Assembly (NCBI GenBank): GCA_030524105.1
Contig: JAUNHE010000003.1
Coordinates: 124,001-188,000 of the forward strand
Reading direction: 5' to 3'
Length of the DNA stretch: 64,000 bases
Source: Rothia sp. (in: high G+C Gram-positive bacteria)
GTDB taxonomy: Bacteria; Actinomycetota; Actinomycetes; Actinomycetales; Micrococcaceae
Part shown: positions 43,731 to 51,987 of the stretch, piece by piece
How the letters are laid out: the number at the start of each line of letters is the position of its first letter
Numbering within the stretch: position 1 is the stretch's first letter
Program-made: the position numbers and the translations under genes
Notes under the pieces: model-generated
Databases searched by the model: none
Told to the model about the DNA's origin: nothing
The model's input: the letters and a program-made list of their open reading frames with translations, nothing else

Positions 43731-43844
43731 TCCTTGTTAGAGCGGTGAAGGGGCCCTGCTGTGTCCGGGGCCGGTGAGTAGACCCCACATCAGCAGTTAA
43801 TGATTGTTGGGACGGAAGGAGACTCCCGTACTAAGATAGAGCGT

Positions 43845-45524
43845 GTGAGTAATGCCCCAATGCCCAAATCTCTCCTAACTGCTATTTCTGTTCTAGATTC
43901 CCTCGTCCGTGCCGGTATGCGGCATCTTTTAATTTCTCCGGGATCTCGCAATGCTCCCTTAGCTTATGCAGCGGCTGCTCTTGACCGTGCCGGCGTCTTG
44001 ACTGCCCATGTCCGTATCGACGAACGTAGCGCTGCTTTTACAGCCTTGGGAATAGCTAAAACGATTGAAAAACCGGTGGGCATTGTGGTCACAAGCGGTA
44101 GTGCTGTTGGGGAACTCTTGCCGGCAGTGATGGAGGCCTATCACTCGGGCATACCCCTCGTTATTATCAGTGCCGATAGGCCGGGGTATCTGAGGGGCAC
44201 AGGGGCAAATCAAACCACAGACCAGGCCGGTATGCTCAGTAACTTTGTGCGTGCCCAGGCTGATCTAACTTCCTACCCAGAAGATGAAGCAGGCCAGCAA
44301 ACCCAGGATTTTTCTACTGCCTTGGCGGTAGCCTTTGGCCGTCGTAGCGATAACTGGAATTTTCCCTCGGGCCAGCCAGTTGGCCCCGTCCACCTCAATC
44401 TGGCTTTTGATACGCCGTTAAGCCCAAGCCCTCAGCTGGCTAGCTACTACCGGCGATGGGCGCAGACGCTCACAGACTTGGACCAGCCCCCGCTGGTTGC
44501 CTTAGGAGATGCAGACTGGGTGGACTGGCACCATCTGGATAGCGCTACTCTTCCAGAACGTAAGACTCTGGTGATTGCCGGCGATGGGGGCGGCCCCCTA
44601 GCCCAACGTTTTGCCCAAAAACACCGGCTGCCACTCTTGGCAGAACCATCCTCGGGGGCTCGCTTTTCACGCTATGCCATCAATGCCTACCGGGATTTGC
44701 TGCCTCATTGGCAGGGGGAAAAAATTGAGCGAGTGGTGCTTTTTGGCCACCCCACCCTGTCTAGATCAGTCACAGCCCTGCTTAATGACCCTAGCCTGGA
44801 GAAGGCACTGTATATGAAGCAGCAGGCTAGTTGGTTTGTGCCCGGACGCAGGCAAGAAAAAACCCTTGCTTCCCTGCTGGAGCTTGCTCAATTTGCTGGC
44901 CGCGGCAGCCAGGGTTGGCTGGAAGCCTGGCAAGAAGCTGGGGACAGGCGGCGGCAGGACTTGCTGGGTCAAGTAAAAAAATTCCGTGAGAGTGCTATTA
45001 ATGAAGGCAGGGCGGCAGGAATGTCTTTGGCCCTAGCCGCCTGGCAGCAGGCCGTGGCCAACCAGGAAATACTGGTGTGCGGTTCATCCAATATTATTCG
45101 GGATCTTGACCGTATTGCCCCGGCCAGTAATCAGGCTCCTCGTGTCTTTGCTTCTCGCGGTTTGGCCGGGATTGACGGCATGCTGGCAACAGCAGCCGGT
45201 GTTTCCTTAGCCAGTTTTAACCGCCGCGGTGGATCGGTAACACCGGTCCGGCTGCTCTGCGGCGATCTCACCTTTTTACACGATGCTATGTCTATGAACA
45301 TTGGTCCCCTTGAGCAGCTACCCTCCGTTAAAGTCGATGTTTTTGATGACGGAGGCGGGGGCATTTTTGCCGGTCTGGAACATGGCCAGCTGCTGGATCA
45401 GCCTGATTTTTCCCAGGACGTTAAGCGGTTTATGTCTACCCCCCATGCGGTAGACATAAAGAAACTGGCCCAAGTCTTTGCCGACAAGAGCGGCTTTGAG
45501 GTCAGGGTGCATTCTGGCAGCTAG
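43845..45524 (+). CDS. menD: SEPHCHC synthase (2-succinyl-5-enolpyruvyl-6-hydroxy-3-cyclohexene-1-carboxylate synthase)
   Basis: A ThDP-dependent enzyme of the menaquinone pathway joining isochorismate and 2-oxoglutarate. It has LLISPGSRNAPLAYA, HVRIDERSAAFTALGIAK (catalytic Glu), TSGSAVGELLPAVMEAYHSGIPLVIISADRP and the ThDP-binding GDLTFLHDAMSM...VDVFDDGGGGIF. The start is uncertain: GTG 43845 has a TAAGAT hexamer seven bases upstream (leaderless option), ATG 43860 gives the tightest family fit, and ATG 43800 would be the longest form. The stop codon lies in the middle of a 22-bp palindrome. Confidence 0.93.
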   Translation: MSNAPMPKSLLTAISVLDSLVRAGMRHLLISPGSRNAPLAYAAAALDRAGVLTAHVRIDERSAAFTALGIAKTIEKPVGIVVTSGSAVGELLPAVMEAYHSGIPLVIISADRPGYLRGTGANQTTDQAGMLSNFVRAQADLTSYPEDEAGQQTQDFSTALAVAFGRRSDNWNFPSGQPVGPVHLNLAFDTPLSPSPQLASYYRRWAQTLTDLDQPPLVALGDADWVDWHHLDSATLPERKTLVIAGDGGGPLAQRFAQKHRLPLLAEPSSGARFSRYAINAYRDLLPHWQGEKIERVVLFGHPTLSRSVTALLNDPSLEKALYMKQQASWFVPGRRQEKTLASLLELAQFAGRGSQGWLEAWQEAGDRRRQDLLGQVKKFRESAINEGRAAGMSLALAAWQQAVANQEILVCGSSNIIRDLDRIAPASNQAPRVFASRGLAGIDGMLATAAGVSLASFNRRGGSVTPVRLLCGDLTFLHDAMSMNIGPLEQLPSVKVDVFDDGGGGIFAGLEHGQLLDQPDFSQDVKRFMSTPHAVDIKKLAQVFADKSGFEVRVHSGS

Positions 45525-45533
45525 CTGCCAGAA
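45512..45533. terminator. Perfect 22-bp palindrome spanning the menD stop codon
   Basis: TTCTGGCAGCT and AGCTGCCAGAA form a spacer-less palindrome (RNA: 9-bp stem, CTAG loop) with the TAG stop at its centre. It lies between convergent menD and the ABC ATPase gene. There is no T-run, so it may be a weak bidirectional terminator or a 3'-end stabiliser. Confidence 0.45.
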
Positions 45534-45562
45534 GCCTGCCCCTGACACAAGGCTTACGGCCC

Positions 45563-46327
45563 TTAAGCTTTAAGGTTGACCTGGGCAGGATGCAGGATCC
45601 GTGCTAGAAAGTTTTGGGTCCTGGTTTGTTGAGGATTACCGATAACCTGGTGGGGGTGGCCTTCTTCAACGACCCGGCCAGCATCCATAAAAACAACCCA
45701 GTCCGCTATATCTCGGGCAAAGGACATCTCGTGGGTGACAACCACCATGGTCATACCTTCATTGGCCAGCTGGCGCATAATAGCCAGGACGTCCCCGACC
45801 GTTTCGGGGTCTAGGGCAGAGGTGGGTTCATCAAAGAGCATGAGCTGTGGATCCATGGACAGGGAGCGGGCAATAGCAACCCGTTGCTGCTGTCCTCCAG
45901 AAAGCTGGTGGGGGCGGCGTTGAGCTTGATCAGCCAGGCCCACCTTGGCTAAGTTTTCTAAGGCTTTAGCTTGGGCCTCTTCCTTGCTGCGTTTAAGGAC
46001 CTTGGTCTGGGCTATGGTGCAGTTTTCTTCTACGCTTAGGTGGGAAAAAAGATTAAACTGCTGGAAAACCATGCCCATCTTTTGGCGCATCCGGTTGCTA
46101 TCAACCCCGGGGCTGGTTACGTCAAATTCCCCTACTTGGATGCTGCCGCTATCGGGCTTTTCTAGCAGGTTAAGGCAGCGTAGCAGCGTTGACTTTCCTG
46201 AACCGGAGGGGCCAATCAGGCAGACCACCTGGCCCTGTAATACAGTAAGATCTATTCCTTGCAGAACCGGAACCTGCCCATAGGATTTATGAAGCTTGCT
46301 CACGGCAACTAGTGGTGCTGGTGTCAT
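45563..46327 (-). CDS. Amino-acid ABC importer, ATP-binding subunit (GlnQ type)
   Basis: 254 residues: Walker [18 protein letters not shown]-loop [10 protein letters not shown], signature [15 protein letters not shown], Walker [12 protein letters not shown] and switch His [10 protein letters not shown]. This is the polar amino-acid uptake family. The start overlaps the permease stop by four bases (ATGA), so it is the third gene of a three-gene operon read right to left: binding protein, permease, ATPase. Confidence 0.92.
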   Translation of the reverse strand: MTPAPLVAVSKLHKSYGQVPVLQGIDLTVLQGQVVCLIGPSGSGKSTLLRCLNLLEKPDSGSIQVGEFDVTSPGVDSNRMRQKMGMVFQQFNLFSHLSVEENCTIAQTKVLKRSKEEAQAKALENLAKVGLADQAQRRPHQLSGGQQQRVAIARSLSMDPQLMLFDEPTSALDPETVGDVLAIMRQLANEGMTMVVVTHEMSFARDIADWVVFMDAGRVVEEGHPHQVIGNPQQTRTQNFLARILHPAQVNLKA

Positions 46328-47142
46328 TTTTTATCCTTAGCAGGTTTCGGTCTTGCCGGGCCAAGAGAGCTTTTCTCTTCAAAGTAGCGGGCTAGCAGTC
46401 CTAGGGGGACGGTGATCAGCAGGTAGCAAAAACCTGCTACAACAAGGGGAGTGAGCCCAGCTTCTGCAGCGGAGAGGCCTTCTCTACCAAATTTTGCTAG
46501 TTCATACTGGTTTACCGTCATTCCCAGCAGGTAGACCAGGGAGGAATCTTTGGTTAAAAGGATCACCTCGTTGGTCAGCGGGGGCAGCACAATCCGGAAG
46601 GCCTGGGGTAGCACAATGCTGACCATGGCCCGGCTGTGGCTCATGCCTAGGCTCCTAGCCGCCTCATATTGGCCCGCTGCCACAGCCTGCAAACCTGCCC
46701 TGAGAACCTCGGCAATGTAGGCCGCTGCCACCATGCCCAAGGCCAGCATCACCGTGAGGTAACTGGGGAAACGTACCTGGAAGGCTAGCGGAATACCGTA
46801 ACCAAAGGCCAAAAAAACCACGAGGGCCGGTAACCCCCGAAAGAGCTCAATATAGCCAGTTGCCAACCAACGGTAAGGGGCTATGGAGGAGATTTTCATT
46901 AAGGCAAGAACCGTGCCCAGGGTAAGGCCTAGACAGAAGCCTAGGGCTGTGTAAATTAGGGTGTTTCGTAAGGCTACTGTGATGACCTCTGGAAACTGGT
47001 CTGCAATGATCTTAGGGTTAAAGACCTGCCGGTAAAGGGTTGCCCAGTCAGCAAAGGCAATGACCAGGACAAGGGCTAGGATCAGTAGACCGTACTGGGC
47101 CCACCGGGCATAGGTTTCTTTTCTAGGGGTAAGGGCGGCCAT
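46324..47142 (-). CDS. Amino-acid ABC importer, permease subunit
   Basis: 272 residues, five or six helices, His/Glu/Gln-type permease. It contains ALRNTLIYTALGFCLGLTLGT and the EAA loop EAARSLGMSHSRAMVSIVLPQAFRIVLPPL that contacts the ATPase. It has a basic C-terminal tail (RPKPAKDKK). ATG 47142 lies three bases after the binding-protein stop. Confidence 0.92.
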   Translation of the reverse strand: MAALTPRKETYARWAQYGLLILALVLVIAFADWATLYRQVFNPKIIADQFPEVITVALRNTLIYTALGFCLGLTLGTVLALMKISSIAPYRWLATGYIELFRGLPALVVFLAFGYGIPLAFQVRFPSYLTVMLALGMVAAAYIAEVLRAGLQAVAAGQYEAARSLGMSHSRAMVSIVLPQAFRIVLPPLTNEVILLTKDSSLVYLLGMTVNQYELAKFGREGLSAAEAGLTPLVVAGFCYLLITVPLGLLARYFEEKSSLGPARPKPAKDKK

Positions 47143-47145
47143 GAT

Positions 47146-47967
47146 CTATCTCTTTGTTAGGGTTGATTCCGTAGAGCTTGTTGGTTTTGAACTTTCTACC
47201 CCCAACCAGCGGGTTTGCAGCTCTGCTAACTTTCCGCTGTCTTTGAGGTCTTTGATGACGGTGTTGGCTAGTTCAAGCATGGCTGGGTTGGCCTGAGAAA
47301 CTGCTGCTGCCAATTGTTCACCGGTCTGGATTTCGCTAACAATTTTTAGCTGGCTATCTTGCGCCAGGGCTGCCGAGAGGATAGAGATATTGGCAACGAC
47401 TGCTTCAACCTGTCCTGTCTGTAGTGACTGGATCAGGAGCGAAGAGTCTTCGTATTGGACGAGGTCAGCTCCTTGCTCCTGGGCGTAGCTTTGCCCGGAG
47501 GTTGCCTGCTGGGCTCCAACTCGCCGTCCAGCAATATCATCTACCGAGTCTATGGAGGAATCCGCGCCAACTAAGAGGGCTAGGTTGTCATCAAGATAGG
47601 GGATGCTAAAGTCCATCTTGCTGCGGCGTTGGCTGCTGACAGTAATACCGGAGATAGCGATGTCGCACTGGCCGGTAATGAGGGAGGCTCCAGAGTCGAT
47701 GCCTTCAAAACCGGTGCTGGCCATATTGAGTTCTACCCCTAGCCGATCGGCCATGGCCTGAGCTATATCCGCGTCGAAACCAACGATACGTCCGTCCTGC
47801 TCAAATTCAAAGGGTCGGTAAGGGGGATTGGTGCACACCGTCAGCTGCCCTTCTTTAACCAGGTTGATGGACCCGTCCGGGTTGGTTCCGGCGGTGGATT
47901 GGCAGCTGACCAGGAAGGGGGTTAGCAGGAGGGTTAGCAGTATGAAAGATTGTCTAGCGCTGTACAT
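47146..47967 (-). CDS. Amino-acid ABC importer, substrate-binding lipoprotein
   Basis: 273 residues with a signal peptide and lipobox LVSC (LLLTPFLVSCQSTAG). The SBP family 3 signature is PPYRPFEFEQDGRIVGFDADIAQAMADRLG, followed by FEGIDSGASLITGQCDIAISGITV and GRRVGAQQATSGQSYA. It binds a polar amino acid; which one cannot be told. It is the first gene of the operon, and 210 bp of control region separates it from divergent menG. Confidence 0.92.
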   Translation of the reverse strand: MYSARQSFILLTLLLTPFLVSCQSTAGTNPDGSINLVKEGQLTVCTNPPYRPFEFEQDGRIVGFDADIAQAMADRLGVELNMASTGFEGIDSGASLITGQCDIAISGITVSSQRRSKMDFSIPYLDDNLALLVGADSSIDSVDDIAGRRVGAQQATSGQSYAQEQGADLVQYEDSSLLIQSLQTGQVEAVVANISILSAALAQDSQLKIVSEIQTGEQLAAAVSQANPAMLELANTVIKDLKDSGKLAELQTRWLGVESSKPTSSTESTLTKR

Positions 47968-48177
47968 AGCTATCCTTTATGGGCTGGATCAATCAGGCGG
48001 GCTTAGGGCAAGCGGGTAAGGGTGGCTTCTCACTCCTTGAGGGAGCAAGCCTTGAATTATGTAAAATTATGCATGACCATGTAAAACATTGCAAGTTCCT
48101 TAAAATCTAGCCAGCAGCGCTTGCTGCGACGTGAGCTTTTACAACGTGAGGTTTTAGAACAAACATGAAACAATGGC

Positions 48178-48879
48178 ATGGTGAATCGTGCAGATCTAAC
48201 TAAAAACTCCGCAGACATTGCACAGATGTTTGATCAGGTAGCCCAGCGCTATGACCTGATGAACGGTTTGCTCTCTTTAGGGCAGCACCTCTACTGGCGC
48301 CAGCAGACGGTTAAGGCCATGCAAGCTTGTGCCGGCCAGCGCATCCTAGATATTGCTGCCGGTACCGGACGATCCTCAGAACCCTTTGCCGACCTAGGGG
48401 CGGACGTTATTGCTGCCGATCTTTCCCCGGGCATGCTTGAGGTCGGGAGAAAACGCCGCCCCGACATCACCTTTATCCAGGCCGATGTAAGGGACCTGCC
48501 TTTTGCCGACCAAGAATTTGATGCAGTAACTATGTCCTACGGTTTACGGAACGTAGCTGACTACCGGCAAGGCCTGGCCGAGCTATACCGGGTCACCAAA
48601 CCAGGCGGGCGGCTTGTTGTGCTGGAATTTTCCACCCCCACCTTTAAGCCCTGGCGGCTGATCTACCAAAAATACCTGCTGTCAGCTATCCCACCCCTAG
48701 CCCGGCTGCTCTCTTCCAACCCAGAATCTTACGAATATTTGGCCGAATCTATTATGGCCTGGCCGGCACAGGACCGCCTGGCGCATATATTTGAAGAGGC
48801 CGGTTGGTCCGATGTAAAGTACCGCAACCTAAGTGGCGGTATCGTAGCCATACACCGCGGTTTTAAGCCCGGTAACTAA
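48178..48879 (+). CDS. menG: Demethylmenaquinone methyltransferase
   Basis: 233 residues, UbiE/MenG family. SAM motif I is ILDIAAGTGRSS and the family signatures are YDLMNGLLSLGQHLYWR and YGLRNVADYRQGLAELYRVTKPGGRL, both diagnostic of UbiE. It methylates demethylmenaquinone in the last step. It is followed after 28 bp by the polyprenyl synthase gene. ATG 48178 and GTG 48181 are adjacent start options. Confidence 0.94.
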   Translation: MVNRADLTKNSADIAQMFDQVAQRYDLMNGLLSLGQHLYWRQQTVKAMQACAGQRILDIAAGTGRSSEPFADLGADVIAADLSPGMLEVGRKRRPDITFIQADVRDLPFADQEFDAVTMSYGLRNVADYRQGLAELYRVTKPGGRLVVLEFSTPTFKPWRLIYQKYLLSAIPPLARLLSSNPESYEYLAESIMAWPAQDRLAHIFEEAGWSDVKYRNLSGGIVAIHRGFKPGN

Positions 48880-48907
48880 TTGACTAATCCTTGAGAGAAA
48901 GCGGATC

Positions 48908-49978
48908 GTGACTAATTCCCAGCAATCACTTCACCCTGGTTCCCTCGATGATTGGTTGGCAGATCTTGGCTCCAATCTGCCTGAGGGTTTTGAAATCCTT
49001 GCCCAGGATCAGGGGCTTGCTCAGGAAATCCTGCAATCACTAGCAGAGATAGAGCAGCGCCTGGGTCGAGCCGTTGCCCAAAGTTCCAAACTCGCCGATG
49101 TTGCCTCCCGTCACCTGCTTAACGCCGGTGGTAAACGGGTGAGGCCTCTGCTGACCCTCTTAGCTGCCGTCGCCGGTGGTGGCATCAATGACCGGGTGCT
49201 CGACGCCGCCGTTGTTGTTGAACTAACCCACCTGGCTACCCTGTACCACGATGACGTGATGGACGAGGCCCCCAAGCGCCGAGGAGTGGCCGCTGCCCAG
49301 AGCCTGTGGGGCAATTCAGTGGCTATTCTGACCGGAGACCTCATCTTCGCCAGGGCCTCCTTGCTGGTCTCAGAGCTAGGACAAAGGCCTATGGCCGTGC
49401 AGTCTATGACCTTTGAAAAACTAGTTTTAGGCCAGCTCTTTGAAACAACGGGGCCAGAGGCCGGTGAAGACCTCCTGAGCCACTACATCAAGGTGATAGA
49501 AGGCAAAACCGGTTCCCTCATCTCGGCGGCCGGCATGTACGGAACCATCCTCGCCGGAGCACCGGAGGCAACGATTCAAATGCTGGCTCGCTACGGCCAG
49601 CTGGTTGGTGTTGCCTTCCAGCTGGCAGACGACATCATCGATATTGCCAGCCCCAGCCAAACCTCCGGTAAAAGGCCGGGCACGGACCTACGTGAAGGCA
49701 TCCCAACCCTACCAACTATTCTTTTGGCCCAGCAGGCAGCGACCGGTGATCAACAAGCCCAAGACCTGCTAGAACGGGTCCAGGGAGATCTAAGCCAAGA
49801 CAGGGTGCTGGCAGAGCTGGTGGGAGATCTGGCAGCCCATCCAGTAACGGAGCGCTCCTGGCAGATTGCCTACGACTGGGCCGATAAGGCTATTGCTGCC
49901 TTGGACCCGCTACCGGATTCAACCGCCAAGGCTGCCCTCACCTCTTTTGCCCAGGCAGTAGTACACCGACAGGCCTAA
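48908..49978 (+). CDS. Long-chain polyprenyl diphosphate synthase (menaquinone side chain)
   Basis: 356 residues, trans-isoprenyl diphosphate synthase fold. The first Asp-rich motif is LYHDDVMDEAPKRRG and the second FQLADDIIDIAS, with GGKRVRPLL at the N-terminal side. It makes the isoprenoid tail for MenA; the chain length cannot be read directly. The gene follows menG as in M. tuberculosis (grcC1). The GTG start 48908 has a purine-rich site. The N-terminal ~45 residues are an extra acidic segment. Confidence 0.9.
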   Translation: MTNSQQSLHPGSLDDWLADLGSNLPEGFEILAQDQGLAQEILQSLAEIEQRLGRAVAQSSKLADVASRHLLNAGGKRVRPLLTLLAAVAGGGINDRVLDAAVVVELTHLATLYHDDVMDEAPKRRGVAAAQSLWGNSVAILTGDLIFARASLLVSELGQRPMAVQSMTFEKLVLGQLFETTGPEAGEDLLSHYIKVIEGKTGSLISAAGMYGTILAGAPEATIQMLARYGQLVGVAFQLADDIIDIASPSQTSGKRPGTDLREGIPTLPTILLAQQAATGDQQAQDLLERVQGDLSQDRVLAELVGDLAAHPVTERSWQIAYDWADKAIAALDPLPDSTAKAALTSFAQAVVHRQA

Positions 49979-50084
49979 GGATTCGGTCCGGCTAACTTAG
50001 CTGAGCTACTTTGAACAGGCTTGGCAGCGCACTGTCGAGCAGCCTGCGTTTCGGTATATGAGAAACTGCCCCAGAATTTTTGTT

Positions 50085-50161
50085 CCCGCTTAGCAAAAAA
50101 TCCTTGCAGCGGGTACAGTACAAAGTCTTAGTGATGCTTAGCCGGGGCAGCTAAAATCACT
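50085..50161 (+). promoter_or_regulatory. Two hairpins upstream of the NSS transporter gene
   Basis: CCCGCT/AGCGGG (50085-50090/50108-50113) is followed by a two-part stem AGTGAT...TTAGC (50130-50142) pairing with GCTAA...ATCACT (50150-50161). A TACAGT hexamer (50114-50119) lies between them. The gap of 227 bp holds no gene. The structure is a possible leader control element, but it matches no riboswitch I recognise. Confidence 0.35.
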
Positions 50162-50205
50162 GGCGCACATTCATATCCGAACATAATAAGCACGAGGTAA
50201 AGCTC

Positions 50206-51810
50206 ATGGCAGCGCAGGCTCAGGCTACAAAAAAACGCGAAAGTTTTTCTAGCCGAAAAGTTTTTATTCTGGCAGCAATTGGCTCAGCCGTTGGCCTTGG
50301 AAATATTTGGCGATTCCCCTACATCGCTTACGACAACGGCGGCGGCGCCTTTATGATCCCCTACCTCATCGCCCTGCTGACAGCCGGTTTGCCCTTCCTC
50401 TTCTTTGACTACGCTGTAGGGCACCGAGGCCGGGCCTCCTCACCGCTATCTTTCCGGCGCCTGAACCGAAAAACTGAGTTTATGGGCTGGTGGCACATGG
50501 CCATGAACGCGGTCATTGCCGTCTACTATGCGGCAATCCTGGCCTGGGCGGTACGTTACATGTTTTTCTCTTTTAACCACGCCTGGGGAGACAACCCCGA
50601 CGAATTCTTCAGCAGCAGCTTTTTGCAGGTGGGCGAACCCAAGCTTTCCTTAACCTTTGTACCCGGTGTCCTGCTACCCATGCTCCTGGTCTGGGGTGTA
50701 CTTCTTGTTGTCATGGCCCTGGGAGTGCAAAAAGGAGTAGGCCAGGCCAACGTCATCTTTATTCCTCTGCTGGTCATCATGTTTTTGGTCCTGGTTATCT
50801 ACTCGCTGACCCTGGACGGGGCCATGGAGGGCCTCAACGCCCTCTTCACCCCAGACTGGCATGCCCTAACCCAAGCTCAAGTGTGGGTGGCTGCCTACGG
50901 GCAGATCTTTTTCTCCCTCTCTATCGGCTTTGGCATTATGATTACCTACTCCTCCTATCTGAAGCCCAAGACAGACCTCACAGGTTCAGGAGCGGTTGTA
51001 GGTTTTGCTAATTCAGGTTTTGAACTGCTAGCCGGCATTGGCGTTTTTGCTGCCCTCGGCTTTATGGCTCAGGCTGCCGGCAGCCAGGTTTCAGAAGTAG
51101 CCACCTCCGGCATTGGCCTGGCCTTCATTGCCTTCCCCACCATTATTTCCCAGGCTCCGGCAGGAGCCCTGATCGGCCTGCTCTTCTTTGGATCCCTCCT
51201 TTTTGCCGGGTTTACCTCCATGATTTCCATTGTGGAAGTTATTGTTGCCGGTGTCCAAGATAAGTTTGGAATGGAACGGGTGCGGGCCACCTTGCTGGTA
51301 GGCCTACCCCTGGCCTTGGTTTCCATCCTGCTTCTACCAACAAGTTCCGGGCTCTACGTCTTAGATATCCTCGATAACTTTATTAACCAGTTTGGAATCC
51401 TGGCCGGTGGTCTGGTATCAATTATCATGCTGGCCTACCTGGTACGGGCCTTACCCGTGCTACGGGATCACCTGAACCAGCACGGATCCATTAAAGTTGG
51501 CCCCATCTGGATGCTACTTCTGGCAGTGGTTACCCCCCTCATCTTGGGTTACAGCCTGATTTCAACCTTTATTTCCCTAGTGCAGGAGCCCTATGAAGGT
51601 TATCCAGCCCAGCTGCTCAATATCTTTGGCTGGGGCATGGTGATCTTTATTCTGCTACTCTCCATCCTGATCTCATTCCTGCCCTGGTCCAAGCGTTCCC
51701 GGGCGGCCCTCAAACCACCGGCCCCTCCTGTTTCAGCCGGCAAAGTATTGCACGATTACCAGGACCCCTCTGTCCGCCAGGGGCAGAAGACACAGCGGGG
51801 GGAGGTTTAG
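50206..51810 (+). CDS. Sodium-dependent NSS-family amino-acid transporter (MetP-like)
   Basis: 534 residues, 12 helices. Conserved elements are IGSAVGLGNIWRFPYIAYDNGGGAFMIPYLIALL (Na+/substrate site in helix 1) and YSSYLKPKTDLTGSG. The gene is followed by a 36-residue small subunit, the arrangement of the MetPS/AlaP methionine-alanine importers first described in Corynebacterium. ATG 50206 with GAGG upstream. The substrate is inferred from this pairing. Confidence 0.9.
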   Translation: MAAQAQATKKRESFSSRKVFILAAIGSAVGLGNIWRFPYIAYDNGGGAFMIPYLIALLTAGLPFLFFDYAVGHRGRASSPLSFRRLNRKTEFMGWWHMAMNAVIAVYYAAILAWAVRYMFFSFNHAWGDNPDEFFSSSFLQVGEPKLSLTFVPGVLLPMLLVWGVLLVVMALGVQKGVGQANVIFIPLLVIMFLVLVIYSLTLDGAMEGLNALFTPDWHALTQAQVWVAAYGQIFFSLSIGFGIMITYSSYLKPKTDLTGSGAVVGFANSGFELLAGIGVFAALGFMAQAAGSQVSEVATSGIGLAFIAFPTIISQAPAGALIGLLFFGSLLFAGFTSMISIVEVIVAGVQDKFGMERVRATLLVGLPLALVSILLLPTSSGLYVLDILDNFINQFGILAGGLVSIIMLAYLVRALPVLRDHLNQHGSIKVGPIWMLLLAVVTPLILGYSLISTFISLVQEPYEGYPAQLLNIFGWGMVIFILLLSILISFLPWSKRSRAALKPPAPPVSAGKVLHDYQDPSVRQGQKTQRGEV

Positions 51811-51815
51811 ACGGC

Positions 51816-51926
51816 ATGCAAGCGGCAGCACTTTTGATGTTAGGCGTCTCTGCTCTGACCATCTGGGGTGGTCTGGTACTGGCTATTTTTAATCTTTCCA
51901 GGCACCCAGAAGAAGCAGAAGACTAG
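51816..51926 (+). CDS. NSS transporter small subunit (MetS-like)
   Basis: 36 residues: MQAAALLMLGVSALTIWGGL followed by VLAIFNLSRHPEEAED. One membrane helix and a short charged tail, the standard shape of the methionine/alanine-import NSS small subunit. ATG 51816 has GGAGG ten bases upstream and lies six bases after the transporter stop. It is probably needed for transporter function, as shown for MetS in Corynebacterium glutamicum. Confidence 0.85.
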   Translation: MQAAALLMLGVSALTIWGGLVLAIFNLSRHPEEAED

Positions 51927-51941
51927 AGCAGCAGTTAAAGC

Positions 51942-51980
51942 AAAAGCCCGGCCCCAGCAGAAACTGGAGCCGGGCTTTTT
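51942..51980. terminator. Strong terminator after the NSS operon
   Basis: AAAAGCCCGGC (51942-51952) pairs with GCCGGGCTTTTT (51969-51980), and inside it CCAG pairs with CTGG. The stem is GC-rich with a T-run on the plus side and a matching A-run on the other, so it can serve both the NSS operon and the convergent gene ending at 51988. Confidence 0.9.
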
Positions 51981-51987
51981 GGCTTCT

